From Alphaproteobacteria bacterium (lineage in GTDB: Bacteria; Pseudomonadota; Alphaproteobacteria; Micavibrionales; Micavibrionaceae), in NCBI GenBank assembly GCA_002690045.1, contig NZDE01000013.1, forward strand, positions 248,001-312,000: a stretch of 64,000 bases of DNA, written 5' to 3'. Positions within the stretch are counted from its first letter, which is position 1. Every line of letters starts with the position of its first letter. Below the pieces are notes generated by a model. That model searched no databases and was not told the DNA's origin. It worked only from the letters and a program-made list of their open reading frames with translations. The position numbers and the translations under genes are program-made. Below are positions 1 to 8,686 of the stretch, piece by piece.

Positions 1-717
1 GTTGATTTTGGGGCGCTGTTAAAGGCCATAAAGAAAGATAACAAAGCCCCATTTGTTGAAGGGCGCTTTTCTGGGGATGGGGCGTTCCAAAGCACGGGGC
101 GCAGTACATCTGGTTTGATATATGGACTGAATGGCAGCGGCAAAATTACAGGGCAGAGAACTGCCGTGAATGGCGTTGACCTAGCGAAGATTGGCCAAGT
201 CTTGCGCTTAGATACGAAGCTAGAAAACAATTTAAGAGCCCTTGATGACTTAATGAATAATGCTATGCAGAAGGGGCAAACTGTATTTAATACGGTTAAT
301 ATACCTTACAAGATTAGTGGTGGAATTATTCAATTGGATGACGCACGATTTGTAGCTGATGCTTTTGAGCTTTGGAGTAAAGGGCAGGTTTTACTTACAA
401 ACCGTACGTTAGACATTAAAAACATGATCACTTATAAGGGGGATGCTACGGAAGCATTACCGCAAGTGGCCTTTACAGTTAAGGGGCCATTCAATGCACC
501 AGTTAAAGATATAGCGAGCAGCGTTGTAGAAGAGTTTATTCGAAATAAAATTAACCGTAAACTAAACAAGGCGCTAAACAATGTGTTGCAAGATTTATTG
601 CCAACACAGCAACAACAGCCAACTGCGCCTGCGAATGATAATCAGCAGACTGAACAACAGCCCCAAAAACAAATTGACCCAACACAGCTCATTTTGAAGC
701 AGATATTGGGTCAATAA
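1..717 (+). CDS. AsmA-family protein, C-terminal part (5' end outside window)
   Basis: The frame is open from base 1, so the start lies upstream of the window. The visible 238 residues have the shape of an AsmA C-terminal region: a glycine-rich beta stretch (GRFSGDGAFQSTGRS, then GLNGSGKITGQ), a segment where basis functions are described as VNGVDLAKI, and a late amphipathic helix (EFIRNKINRKLNKALNNVLQDLL). It ends in a glutamine/proline-rich tail. AsmA-like proteins are envelope proteins linked to lipid transport and outer-membrane homeostasis. The first in-frame ATG is at 115, but residues before it fit the family, so it is not the start. The gene converges on phaB with a 22-base gap. Confidence 0.7.
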   Translation, partial: VDFGALLKAIKKDNKAPFVEGRFSGDGAFQSTGRSTSGLIYGLNGSGKITGQRTAVNGVDLAKIGQVLRLDTKLENNLRALDDLMNNAMQKGQTVFNTVNIPYKISGGIIQLDDARFVADAFELWSKGQVLLTNRTLDIKNMITYKGDATEALPQVAFTVKGPFNAPVKDIASSVVEEFIRNKINRKLNKALNNVLQDLLPTQQQQPTAPANDNQQTEQQPQKQIDPTQLILKQILGQ

Positions 718-739
718 ATCTTATTTATTTTAAAGCGTT

Positions 740-1468
740 TTACGCTGCCATATACTGGCCGCCATTGATCGAGAATGTTGATCCATTCACGAATGACGCG
801 CGTTCACAGCATAGGTATAGCACCATTTCAGCAATTTCCTGTGGCTGGCCCATGCGACCCGCTGGGATTTGTTGAATAATGTTATCCAGTACCTTTGGGT
901 TAATATGCGCGGTCATATCAGTTTCAATATAACCAGGGCAAATTGCGTTGACGGTAATGCCTTTTGGCGCGCTTTCAAGGGCAAGAGACTTGGTGAAGCC
1001 CAAAATGCCGGCTTTTGCCGCAGCATAGTTCGATTGACCAAGTTGACCTTTCTGCCCGTTGATAGAGCTGATATTAATGATGCGTCCACTTTGGCGTTCA
1101 CGCATGCCCGTAATTACCGCGCGGCACATGTTGAAACATGATGTAAGGTTGGTTTCAATGACGGCGTGCCAGTCATCTTCACCCATTTTGTGCATCATAC
1201 CATCACGTGTAATACCCGCATTGTTGATTAACACATCAATCGGCCCTAGCTCGGCTTCGATTTGTTTTTCAACTGCTTGGCATTGATCAAATTTTGATAC
1301 ATCAACTTTATATGTTTTTGCGCCTGTTTCAGCCTCACATTGCTTTGCTGCGTCATCATTACCGTAGTAAATTGCTGCAACTTTGTATCCTTCGCTTGTT
1401 AATGCGCGTGTAATTTCCAGACCGATACCCCGTGTACCGCCTGTAACGATAGCTATTTCGCCTACCAT
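740..1468 (-). CDS. phaB: Acetoacetyl-CoA reductase
   Basis: Short-chain dehydrogenase of 242 residues that reduces acetoacetyl-CoA to (R)-3-hydroxybutyryl-CoA with NADPH, the second step of PHB synthesis. Visible motifs are the Rossmann TGGTRGIG at residues 9-16, NNAG at 82-85, and the catalytic Ser (about 134), Tyr148 and Lys152 in the YAAAK motif. The end SINGGQYMAA is typical of PhaB. I chose the ATG at 1468, preceded by GAGG at suitable spacing; an ATG four codons upstream has no good ribosome-binding site. It lies about 95 bases after phaA on the same strand, which supports a phaA-phaB operon. A fatty-acid reductase (FabG) is the alternative, made less likely by the neighbours. Confidence 0.92.
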   Translation of the reverse strand: MVGEIAIVTGGTRGIGLEITRALTSEGYKVAAIYYGNDDAAKQCEAETGAKTYKVDVSKFDQCQAVEKQIEAELGPIDVLINNAGITRDGMMHKMGEDDWHAVIETNLTSCFNMCRAVITGMRERQSGRIINISSINGQKGQLGQSNYAAAKAGILGFTKSLALESAPKGITVNAICPGYIETDMTAHINPKVLDNIIQQIPAGRMGQPQEIAEMVLYLCCERASFVNGSTFSINGGQYMAA

Positions 1469-1563
1469 TTTAGACCTCATGATAAATTCCGTTTCTCGTA
1501 TGTCAGCAACTAGAGACTACGCTAGGTTTAATTTTAGTGATGTTTTTTTTAGTGTACTTTGTA

Positions 1564-2775
1564 TTAAGCAACCTGTTTCCATTCAGCGCCTTCGCCGCGC
1601 TCAACGCACATGGCGATGCCCATGCCGCCGCCAATACATAGCGTCGCAAGGCCTTTTTTCGCATCACGGCGTGCCATTTCATGCAGCAATGTGACCAGTA
1701 CGCGTGTACCAGAAGCACCGATAGGGTGGCCAAGGGCAATTGCGCCGCCATTAACGTTGACTTTGTCACCATCTAGGCCAAGCTCTTTCATGACGCAGCA
1801 TGCTTGTGCGGCAAATGCTTCGTTGGATTCAATAAGATCTAGGTCGCTGACACTCCAACCAGCTTTTTCAAGTGCTTTCTTGGATGCTGGCACAGGGCCA
1901 GTGCCCATGACGCTTGGGTCAACGCCGGCGGTCGCCCATGACGCAATACGTGCCAATGGCTTAATGCCGCGCTTTAGCGCTTCACTTTGACGCATAAGAA
2001 CAACAGCCGCCGCGCCGTCATTAATGCCCGATGCATTGGCTGCAGTAACTGTGCCATCTTTCTTGAATGCAGGGCGCAGGCCTGAAAGACCATCTGCTGT
2101 AACGCCCGCGCGTGGGAATTCGTCTTGTTCAAAAACAAATTCGCCTTTGCGCTCTTTAACCGTTACTGGTGTGATTTCCGCTTTGAACTTGCCGTCAGCA
2201 ATCGCTTTTTCAGTCTTTTGCTGTGAAGTAGCGGCGAAGTTGTCTTGGTCTTGACGTGTAATTTGGTATTTTTCAGCGATGTTTTCAGCCGTAATGCCCA
2301 TGTGATAGTCGTTATAAACATCCCAAAGACCGTCAACGATCATCGTATCGATCATTGTACCAGGGCCCATTTTTGTGGCTTCACGAAGGTTCATTGCGTG
2401 TGGTGATAAGGACATGTTTTCCTGACCGCCTGCAACGACAATATTACTATCACCTGAAAGGATGGCTTGCATGCCAAGGGCAACACTGCGTAAACCTGAC
2501 CCGCAAACCTGATTAATCGTTAGGGCGGTTTTATCGGCAGGGGTGCTTGCGCCCATTGCGGCTTGACGTGCAGGGTTTTGCCCTGTTGCCGTGGTTAGGA
2601 CTTGACCCATAATAACGTCATCAACATCATTGCTGTTAACGGCGGCATCTTCTAACACTGCGCTGATGATTTTTGCGCCAAGTTCAGATGCAGGAATTTT
2701 TGATAAACTACCGCCAAAACTACCTATAGCTGTACGCTTTGCCGAAACGATTACGATTGGATCTTCGTGTGACAT
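1564..2775 (-). CDS. phaA: Acetyl-CoA C-acetyltransferase (beta-ketothiolase)
   Basis: Thiolase of 403 residues that condenses two acetyl-CoA to acetoacetyl-CoA, the first step of PHB synthesis. The acylated cysteine is Cys91 in NQVCGSGLRSVALG; the C-terminal GGAIALGHPIGASG and LCIGGGMG motifs supply the catalytic His and second Cys. The frame extends 22 codons further upstream, but the ATG at 2775 has a strong GGAGGG ribosome-binding site six bases away and the product then starts exactly like other PhaA proteins (MSHEDPIVIVSAKRT). It lies between phaC and phaB, all on the minus strand. Biosynthetic rather than degradative use is inferred from the phaB and phaR neighbours. Confidence 0.93.
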   Translation of the reverse strand: MSHEDPIVIVSAKRTAIGSFGGSLSKIPASELGAKIISAVLEDAAVNSNDVDDVIMGQVLTTATGQNPARQAAMGASTPADKTALTINQVCGSGLRSVALGMQAILSGDSNIVVAGGQENMSLSPHAMNLREATKMGPGTMIDTMIVDGLWDVYNDYHMGITAENIAEKYQITRQDQDNFAATSQQKTEKAIADGKFKAEITPVTVKERKGEFVFEQDEFPRAGVTADGLSGLRPAFKKDGTVTAANASGINDGAAAVVLMRQSEALKRGIKPLARIASWATAGVDPSVMGTGPVPASKKALEKAGWSVSDLDLIESNEAFAAQACCVMKELGLDGDKVNVNGGAIALGHPIGASGTRVLVTLLHEMARRDAKKGLATLCIGGGMGIAMCVERGEGAEWKQVA

Positions 2776-2865
2776 TTTCCCTCCAGAAATAAATCTATAA
2801 AATATTGCGTTAAACTTTAGCAGTAAAGCCACGGTTTTCAAGTGTAATATTTGTTTGCGACAATA

Positions 2866-3969
2866 TTATTTTTCGTGCTGCGCTAAAAACGATAAAATTG
2901 GCTGCCAGCATATCTGTTCGGCCTTACGACCTACAAGCATGCCTATATGCCCCGTATCTGGCGAAATGCATGTGGCCTCTGGCATGTGCAGTGTCAGCGC
3001 ATGTGATGTAGCATAGGGTACAATCGCGTCATTTTTGGGGGTGATGATCATGCATGGGCAGTTGATTTGAGAGGGCAAAATATTGTGGCCGTTATCTAAT
3101 GCCCACTGCCTGGTGTGGGATGCGTTGTCTTTGTAAAATATGCTTATGCATTCGGCGATAAGCGCTGCGGGAATATCAGTCCCACCATTGACCCAGTCTT
3201 CTGTCGCTACAAAATGTTTGGCAAGTGCGGATTGTGGATCGTTTCGCCCAAAATTGGCATATTTTGCGGCGCTTTGCATTATGTTTGTTTGAATAAAAAG
3301 GGACTGTAAATAAGCCGTTGAAAGGCCGCCGTTCTTTGCAGCAAGGGCGCGGACGTTTTTGTCACTGTCGAGCAGTAACCTACGCAGTGCATTGTCTCTG
3401 TGATGAAAGTCCCATGGTGTAGCGAGTAGAGTAAGGCTTTTTACGCTTTTCTCAGCGTAGGATGTTAGGGCAAGGGCAAGGTTGCCGCCGAGGCAATAGC
3501 CAAGCACATGCACAGGGGTGTTATGCTGCGCCGTAACGAATGACAGCGCATCTACAAGCTTACCTGTGATGATGGTCGTTAAGTTCGGCGTGGTTGTTTC
3601 TGATGTTAAATCACCCCAATCAAACAAGTAAACATCATAACCTTGCGCGGCGAGCCACCGCATGAATGAACGTTCTTGCGTGAGGTCGAATATCTCCGCA
3701 CCATTGATGAATGAGGGGATTAACAATATAGGGGCATGGTTTTGTTTGGGCGTTTTTGTGGGCGCATGCAGAAGTTTTGATGCACCAGCTGTCCAGACTG
3801 ATTCGAGTGGAGAGAGTTCATTTTCGCGACGGAAATCATGGTGATGGTAGTTATGGATCCCCTGTAGAATATGCTGCATATTTTCTTGGCTAAGCGCCAT
3901 TAAAGCCAGATGCATCATAATTGGCATCGGGCCGCGGCGTTCTGTTTTTATGGCATGGGTGCTGTGCAT
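2866..3969 (-). CDS. phaC: Short PhaC-like poly-hydroxyalkanoate synthase (alpha/beta hydrolase fold)
   Basis: 367-residue alpha/beta-hydrolase protein of the PhaC family. The nucleophile elbow is GYCLGG with Cys159 in place of serine, as in PHA synthases. A late Asp (ITPKNDAIVP, about residue 311) and His (SPDTGHIG, about 341) complete the Cys-Asp-His triad. VYLFDWGD at about 113-120 matches the PhaC signature VYVVDWG. The length resembles class III catalytic subunits and is far shorter than class I enzymes (near 600). No PhaE partner is visible. It precedes phaA and phaB on the same strand and is divergent from phaR. The start has no obvious ribosome-binding site, so the true start could be the ATG at 3927. 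It could be a PHA-related hydrolase rather than a polymerase. Confidence 0.75.
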   Translation of the reverse strand: MHSTHAIKTERRGPMPIMMHLALMALSQENMQHILQGIHNYHHHDFRRENELSPLESVWTAGASKLLHAPTKTPKQNHAPILLIPSFINGAEIFDLTQERSFMRWLAAQGYDVYLFDWGDLTSETTTPNLTTIITGKLVDALSFVTAQHNTPVHVLGYCLGGNLALALTSYAEKSVKSLTLLATPWDFHHRDNALRRLLLDSDKNVRALAAKNGGLSTAYLQSLFIQTNIMQSAAKYANFGRNDPQSALAKHFVATEDWVNGGTDIPAALIAECISIFYKDNASHTRQWALDNGHNILPSQINCPCMIITPKNDAIVPYATSHALTLHMPEATCISPDTGHIGMLVGRKAEQICWQPILSFLAQHEK

Positions 3970-4078
3970 TATATTCTTGTTTTCATTTTGTACTATTTGT
4001 GCATAATAGCATTATTACTTTTTTTGCGTAGCGCTATATTTATAGAGAATAGCGTTAAGATAATAGGAGAGACTAAAA
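3970..4078. promoter_or_regulatory. Divergent phaC/phaR intergenic control region
   Basis: 109 AT-rich bases separate the divergently transcribed phaC-like gene and phaR, so both promoters must lie here. An inverted repeat, GCGCTAT then ATAGCGT around an 11-base spacer, lies at about 4030-4053, followed by an AGGAGAG ribosome-binding site for phaR. A TGC-N6-GCA element lies near 4000-4011. PhaR proteins are known to bind TGC-rich sites at pha promoters, so autoregulation is a reasonable inference, but no exact operator can be assigned. Confidence 0.4.
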
Positions 4079-4558
4079 ATGGCAAAGACAAAAACAGATA
4101 AGCCGACAGTCGTTAAAAAATATGCTAACCGCCGTCTATATGACACAGGCCGCAGCTCTTACGTTACGCTCGAAGACCTCTGTGACATGGTTAAAGAAGG
4201 CTATGATTTTGTTGTTGTAGATGCGAAAAGCGGTGAAGATATTACCCGTCAAGTTTTAACACAGATCATTATGGAACAAGAATCTAAAGGTGAAAACCTG
4301 CTGCCGATTAACTTCTTGAAGGATATTATTGGTTATTATGGCGATAATATTGGCGGCGTAATTCCAAATTATCTTGAGCAAACGATGGAAGTGTTCAAAG
4401 CGAACCAAGAACAGTTCCAAGACCAGTTAAACAAGTCATTTGGCGGTGTTTTTCCGTTTGGCGCGTTTGAAGAAATGAACAAAATAAATATGGACATTTT
4501 CCAGCGCACAATGAAAACGTTTACGGGCATTGATATTATCGGCGGCGGCAAAAACTAA
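4079..4558 (+). CDS. phaR: PHB synthesis regulator PhaR
   Basis: 159-residue PHA accumulation regulator. The N-terminal DNA-binding domain (residues about 9-70) has the diagnostic VVKKYANRRLYDTGRSSYVT start, followed by the PHB-accumulation regulatory domain containing QVLTQIIMEQE and LLPINFLKDIIGYYG. PhaR proteins repress phasin and phaC genes and bind nascent PHB granules, which relieves repression. The ATG has AGGAGAG nine bases upstream. It is divergent from the phaC-like gene. The C-terminal 60 residues (phenylalanine- and glutamine-rich) resemble a phasin-like granule-contact helix. Assignment is strong from the N-terminal motif and the context. Confidence 0.95.
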   Translation: MAKTKTDKPTVVKKYANRRLYDTGRSSYVTLEDLCDMVKEGYDFVVVDAKSGEDITRQVLTQIIMEQESKGENLLPINFLKDIIGYYGDNIGGVIPNYLEQTMEVFKANQEQFQDQLNKSFGGVFPFGAFEEMNKINMDIFQRTMKTFTGIDIIGGGKN

Positions 4559-4680
4559 TCACTGCCGCTTTATTTCATTTTATTACGGCACGTTTTTTGC
4601 TTGTACATTGAAGAAATGGCAATTTTGTGTCATGCTTATAATAGACGTTAAGTTGCGTCATGGATGAAAGAGAGCCTGTG

Positions 4681-5088
4681 ATGAGCCGTAAATATTTAGA
4701 AGACAAGATTAAAGATGCGTTGGTTTTAGCGAGTGGTAATTCCGCCAAGGCGCAGAAGCTTCTTATTCAATGGGCAATGAGTGATGCAAAATTACTGCAG
4801 CAATTGTCTAAGCCGCATCTTAAGGGTATTACGGCGCATGCGGTTGGGCGCGTTATTACACAGATGGATCGTGATGACGAGCCTTTACCAGAAGAGCCAG
4901 TAGCCATTGATATGGGGCCGAGCAGTTTTGGCAAAAGTCTTCTTGGGGCTATGTCAGGGCATGATACAGCGCATTTTGGCCATGAAAATGCAGCGCCACG
5001 CCATAAGAAGAAGCAAGCTTCGCAGCAGCATATTAATGCGATTCATCAAATTGCACGCAAAGTTCCCAAGTCAGACGATAAATCATAA
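4681..5088 (+). CDS. Uncharacterised alphaproteobacterial protein
   Basis: 135-residue soluble protein I cannot assign. The N-terminal half is helical (YLEDKIKDALVLASGNSAKAQKLLIQWAMSDAKLLQQLSKPHLKGITAHAVGRVI) and reads like a small conserved helical domain. The second half is low-complexity, rich in His, Lys and Gln (PRHKKKQASQQHINAIHQIARK) and probably disordered. I start it at the ATG at 4681 because GAAAGAGAG lies five bases upstream; an in-frame ATG at 4660 has no ribosome-binding site. It is followed after 11 bases by the AmgK-like kinase, so the two are probably co-transcribed, but this says little about function. Confidence 0.6.
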   Translation: MSRKYLEDKIKDALVLASGNSAKAQKLLIQWAMSDAKLLQQLSKPHLKGITAHAVGRVITQMDRDDEPLPEEPVAIDMGPSSFGKSLLGAMSGHDTAHFGHENAAPRHKKKQASQQHINAIHQIARKVPKSDDKS

Positions 5089-5099
5089 ATATTTGTTTC

Positions 5100-6161
5100 A
5101 TGCTAAATTCTACAGCCATTGCTAAAGATATGGGTGCGCTTGATGCCTTTTTGCAAGCGCAAGGCATTAAAAATGCGCAGTTCACGCCAGTTGGTGAAGA
5201 TATGGCGCCGCGCCGTTATTATCGTATTCATGCGGATGGTGTTGAGAAGAAACTTATTTGCATTGGCCCGCCAGATGATGACCCCGCCGCGCATATTGGG
5301 CACTTGGTGCGTAATACTGTGCGTTTATCTGATGCGCTAATTGCACATGGTATTCGTGTTCCGCGCGTTTATGCGTCTGACCCTGCGCAGGGTTTTGCTT
5401 TGGTCGAAGATTTTGGTGATATGCGAATGGATCAAGCCATCGCCGCGGGTAAAATATCAGCCGAAGATGCATATAATTATGCGGCGGAAATTGCCCGTAA
5501 GCTTGCGGCAATTAATGATATATCAGGCCTAAATGATTATTACGCCAGTCACGTTCATGCAGGGCGCAGTAAATTAGTACAGTGGTATTTGCCGATATTA
5601 TTACAGCGCAAAGTCGATGCTAATTTTGTCGATGAATATATTGATATATGGGATGCGGTTGAGGCGGCGGTTGAGAAGCCGCGTGAATGTTTTTCGCATA
5701 TTGATTTTCATTTGATGAACTTAATGTATTTGGATGGGCATGAGGGCGTTGAATGTATAGGCGTACTTGATTATCAAGGCGCTATGCGTGCGCCTTATGT
5801 GTATGATTTAGTCAATTTGTTAGATGATGCGCGCCGTATTGTGCCAGACCATATTAAATGTAGTGCGATTGACGCGTTTACTATAAACATGAATGCCAAA
5901 GAATTGATGTTGTTTAATGCACATTACGCGATTTTATCTGCACAGTTCCATAGCCGCTGCCTTGGGCAGTTTATCGAATTGGCCTTTATGGGAAAGGGCC
6001 AGTATTTACAATATCTGCCCAGCCTTTTAAAGCAATTTAAGGCAGATATGCAAGCCCCTGTTTTAGCGCCACTTAAGGCGTGGTTAGATGCGCAAGGCAT
6101 GGATTTTGATACGCCATTACATGTTGATGTCGATGCGGCGGCAAAATGGCTTAAGGTTTAA
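5100..6161 (+). CDS. amgK: AmgK-like N-acetylmuramate/N-acetylglucosamine kinase (APH fold)
   Basis: 353-residue phosphotransferase of the aminoglycoside phosphotransferase/choline kinase fold. The catalytic loop is HIDFHLMNLMYL near residue 200 and the metal-binding Asp lies in GVLDYQGAMR near 223; FALVEDFGDMRM near 100 is the nucleotide hinge. In Pseudomonas and many alphaproteobacteria this subgroup phosphorylates the anomeric position of MurNAc/GlcNAc in cell-wall recycling, usually beside tsaE and murU. Here neither neighbour is present: the upstream gene is unknown and the next gene is convergent. The ATG at 5100 has a weak ribosome-binding site. A different small-molecule kinase remains possible. 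Confidence 0.72.
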   Translation: MLNSTAIAKDMGALDAFLQAQGIKNAQFTPVGEDMAPRRYYRIHADGVEKKLICIGPPDDDPAAHIGHLVRNTVRLSDALIAHGIRVPRVYASDPAQGFALVEDFGDMRMDQAIAAGKISAEDAYNYAAEIARKLAAINDISGLNDYYASHVHAGRSKLVQWYLPILLQRKVDANFVDEYIDIWDAVEAAVEKPRECFSHIDFHLMNLMYLDGHEGVECIGVLDYQGAMRAPYVYDLVNLLDDARRIVPDHIKCSAIDAFTINMNAKELMLFNAHYAILSAQFHSRCLGQFIELAFMGKGQYLQYLPSLLKQFKADMQAPVLAPLKAWLDAQGMDFDTPLHVDVDAAAKWLKV

Positions 6162-6164
6162 ATC

Positions 6165-7160
6165 CTATAGAATATTATGCACTATAAAGTCAGGATTCCT
6201 CAGTATTTGCGCAATCTGTTTCATTTCTTTTGCCGAGTGACGATAATTTTTTCTGTTTAGGACAGCGTCAATGAATTCGCTTTGTAGCGCTGTGAACTCT
6301 TCTGATTTGTCTGTGAGCATCGCCTGCTTAAAGCGTTTTGCAGTAAAGTTTATGCGGCTTAGTTCAAGGATTAATTCATCCGTAATATTCGGTGGAGTGC
6401 CTAGGTCGAATTTATCGATATCCTGAAAAATGTTATTGGCAGCAATTTTGTGCTGCGCCTTTTGCCATTTTGCGGCGATGTCGTCTTGGCTTCGAATATT
6501 AAATGCTGAAAGCGCTTGTTTAACAAGATTGTCTTCACTGATGGATAGTTCTTCAGCGCTATTTTCAATTTGTTCTGTTAAGCTGATGAAGCCAGCGATA
6601 AGACGCGCGCTGTAATCATCGCCATATGGTTCATTTTGAATGGCGCGATACTCATCTTGGATAAGGGCGCAGTGCTGTTTTAAAATAATGGCATCGTTAT
6701 TTTGGGCTAATGTAAGCAATAGCGCATTAAATTCAGCTTTATTGGTCACATCCAGTGTTAATTCGGGCATAAGCTTTTTATTAAAAACAAGCGCGAATGT
6801 TTCATCATCATGTAGGTCAAGGTCACAGCTACAAGCAAGGCGGTCAAGTTCGTCGATGATGCTGCGTTCAATATCAATAATGTCATTACCTGCCATATTT
6901 TTAATGATGGCGTGTTGCAAGCGTGCGGCTGCATTGCGTGTGCGCATTACTGTAGCTAGTCCATCACTATAATGGCGACGCTCTGCACGTAGGTCGCTCA
7001 TGGCCTTTTCATAGGCTGCCTTGATGTCATGTTCTCTTTGCCAAAGTATTTCTGCGGTTTCTGTACGGTGTGCATCGGTGAAGGCCATATAGTTTTCTTC
7101 ATCCGAAAGGCTTTCATCATTCACTGTTTGAAGGAATTTTTTTAGTGGATCAATATTCAT
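6165..7160 (-). CDS. Unknown protein, paralogue of the product of 7227-8648
   Basis: 331-residue soluble, mainly helical, charged protein with no recognised domain, signal peptide or membrane segment. It aligns by eye with its upstream neighbour in two places: LDLHDDETFALVFNKKL against FDIKDDATIALLFSQEV, and SARLIAGFISLTEQIENSAEEL against DARIQTNIVSIQDQIAAVSERY. The order and spacing are the same, so the two are divergent tandem duplicates. The start is supported by CGAGG eight bases before the ATG. A clear terminator (7181-7209) separates the two genes, so this copy may depend on read-through or its own promoter. Function unknown. Confidence 0.75.
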   Translation of the reverse strand: MNIDPLKKFLQTVNDESLSDEENYMAFTDAHRTETAEILWQREHDIKAAYEKAMSDLRAERRHYSDGLATVMRTRNAAARLQHAIIKNMAGNDIIDIERSIIDELDRLACSCDLDLHDDETFALVFNKKLMPELTLDVTNKAEFNALLLTLAQNNDAIILKQHCALIQDEYRAIQNEPYGDDYSARLIAGFISLTEQIENSAEELSISEDNLVKQALSAFNIRSQDDIAAKWQKAQHKIAANNIFQDIDKFDLGTPPNITDELILELSRINFTAKRFKQAMLTDKSEEFTALQSEFIDAVLNRKNYRHSAKEMKQIAQILRNPDFIVHNIL

Positions 7161-7180
7161 TGTTGGCCTCGTATAGAGAA

Positions 7181-7209
7181 AAATAAAGCGGCGATTTGCC
7201 GCTTTATTT
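7181..7209 (-). terminator. Rho-independent terminator after the 7227-8648 gene
   Basis: A perfect 12-base-pair stem, AAATAAAGCGGC paired with GCCGCTTTATTT around the five-base loop GATTT. Because the arms begin and end in A and T runs it can act on either strand. It lies 18 bases beyond the stop codon of the minus-strand gene at 7227 and before the start of the next minus-strand gene at 7160. Confidence 0.85.
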
Positions 7210-7226
7210 GAATGTTTATAAATTTA

Positions 7227-8648
7227 TTATGCGCTGAGCTTTGGATAAGTACGGTTGATTTGGCGTGAAACCATATCAGACTGTGCATTGATCGCGGCTG
7301 TGCCAAGGGCCATTTCAATTTCTCGTGTTGGCTCGCCTTTGCTTAGGGCAGTGATAAAATCAGATTTTAGGCCAGTAATTGTTTCGATATTGTCATTAGA
7401 AACACCGGCTGCTTTAAGGCGCTTTTCGCTTAAATCAACAGATTGCGCTGTTTTAAGTGTGTCCTCAACAGATGCACCTTCGGCAACCTTTAAAGTGTGG
7501 ATGCCGTTTACGATGCTACGCACATTAATGTCGAAGCTGTCTGCAAGCAGGCGCTTGTTCAAATCGGCTTCAGTTGTGATGCTTTGTTTAGCAAATGCTG
7601 CTGTAATTACTTCATCTTTGCTTAGGCCGTAGCGCTCTGATACAGCAGCGATTTGGTCTTGGATGCTGACAATATTTGTTTGGATACGTGCATCATAGCT
7701 TGGAGATTCGTATGATAGAGAGCTCATATCTTGATAAAGGTCTGTGATATACTGAATATCAAGTTCTTTAGCTTCTGCGATAAGGTCAGCTTCATATGCT
7801 TCGAACTTAGTTTTTGATGTTAAATCTGTATCAATGCCGTTGTCTGCGGCTGCTTTAAAGAAGGCATAGTAAACTTTAGATGGGCGGCGTCCAACTTTTT
7901 CAGCCGCAGCATTCATTTGGGATTTGAAGTCACTAAGCGCAGATGTAAGTTCATCATAGTAGCTTTCATTATATGACTCTTCTTGCCACACATCTGCAAA
8001 CTGCTCTGTGCCATTTTCACCTGTCAGGCTAACTTCAACAGGCATATCGGTTGTAATTGTTTTTTGTGCTTCACCAATTGCTTGGAACGCAGGAACAGCT
8101 TTTTCGCTTGCTTGCTTAACTGAAAAGTCTTTGTTGCGTTCTTCAACTTTTGCAAGTTCAGTTTGGAAATCTTTGTATGATTTAATATTATATGCAGATG
8201 AGCCACAAACCTCTTGAGAGAAGAGAAGGGCGATGGTCGCATCGTCTTTGATGTCAAAGCCATATTTTGTAAGCGAGGCTAGCTTTGGTTCAAAACTATC
8301 TGCAAATTGTACAGGTAGGCCTTGTTCACTGCGCTTTAATGTTTCTACCAGCTGTTTTGCTGTTGCAAAGAAATTAATGTTGCGGTCACGCTCTGCTTTA
8401 AGAGCCGCTGCTTCTTCTGCTTCTTGCGCTTTCAAGAATTCAGTAGCACTGTCACGCTCTTCAATAGCCGCGAGAATGCGCTCGTGACATTCTTGTTGTA
8501 AGACCTGTATTGCTTCATTCGTGACGCTTTTTAGCTCTTTTTCTGCGTCATCTTTTTTTGCATTAATAAAACTCTTTATTGTATTAACGCTTCCTTTGTC
8601 TTCGGGGTTAACTGCATCTAGTAATGCTTTAATATCAGCCGTAGTCAT
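7227..8648 (-). CDS. Unknown helical protein, larger paralogue of the 6165-7160 product
   Basis: 473-residue soluble protein predicted to be largely alpha-helical, with a coiled-coil-like N-terminus (KSFINAKKDDAEKELKSVTNEAIQVLQQE) and no recognised family. Two blocks match the adjacent 331-residue protein (see that entry), and the first 60 residues resemble the 64-residue protein encoded just upstream. I start at the ATG at 8648, with AAGG eight bases upstream; a GTG three codons earlier is in frame but too close to that site. The promoter is a TTGACA box at 8710-8715 with an AATTATGTTAACAA element downstream, repeated before the next gene. No signal peptide, so presumably cytoplasmic or exported by a specialised route. 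Confidence 0.8.
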   Translation of the reverse strand: MTTADIKALLDAVNPEDKGSVNTIKSFINAKKDDAEKELKSVTNEAIQVLQQECHERILAAIEERDSATEFLKAQEAEEAAALKAERDRNINFFATAKQLVETLKRSEQGLPVQFADSFEPKLASLTKYGFDIKDDATIALLFSQEVCGSSAYNIKSYKDFQTELAKVEERNKDFSVKQASEKAVPAFQAIGEAQKTITTDMPVEVSLTGENGTEQFADVWQEESYNESYYDELTSALSDFKSQMNAAAEKVGRRPSKVYYAFFKAAADNGIDTDLTSKTKFEAYEADLIAEAKELDIQYITDLYQDMSSLSYESPSYDARIQTNIVSIQDQIAAVSERYGLSKDEVITAAFAKQSITTEADLNKRLLADSFDINVRSIVNGIHTLKVAEGASVEDTLKTAQSVDLSEKRLKAAGVSNDNIETITGLKSDFITALSKGEPTREIEMALGTAAINAQSDMVSRQINRTYPKLSA

Positions 8649-8686
8649 TTTACACACCTTATTTAGTTTTAAACTCGTCGAACGAT

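Noticed and set aside
8008-8487. Plus-strand open frames inside the 7227-8648 gene
   Set aside because: They are serine/alanine-rich shadows. The minus-strand gene has a better start, a promoter and homology to its neighbour.
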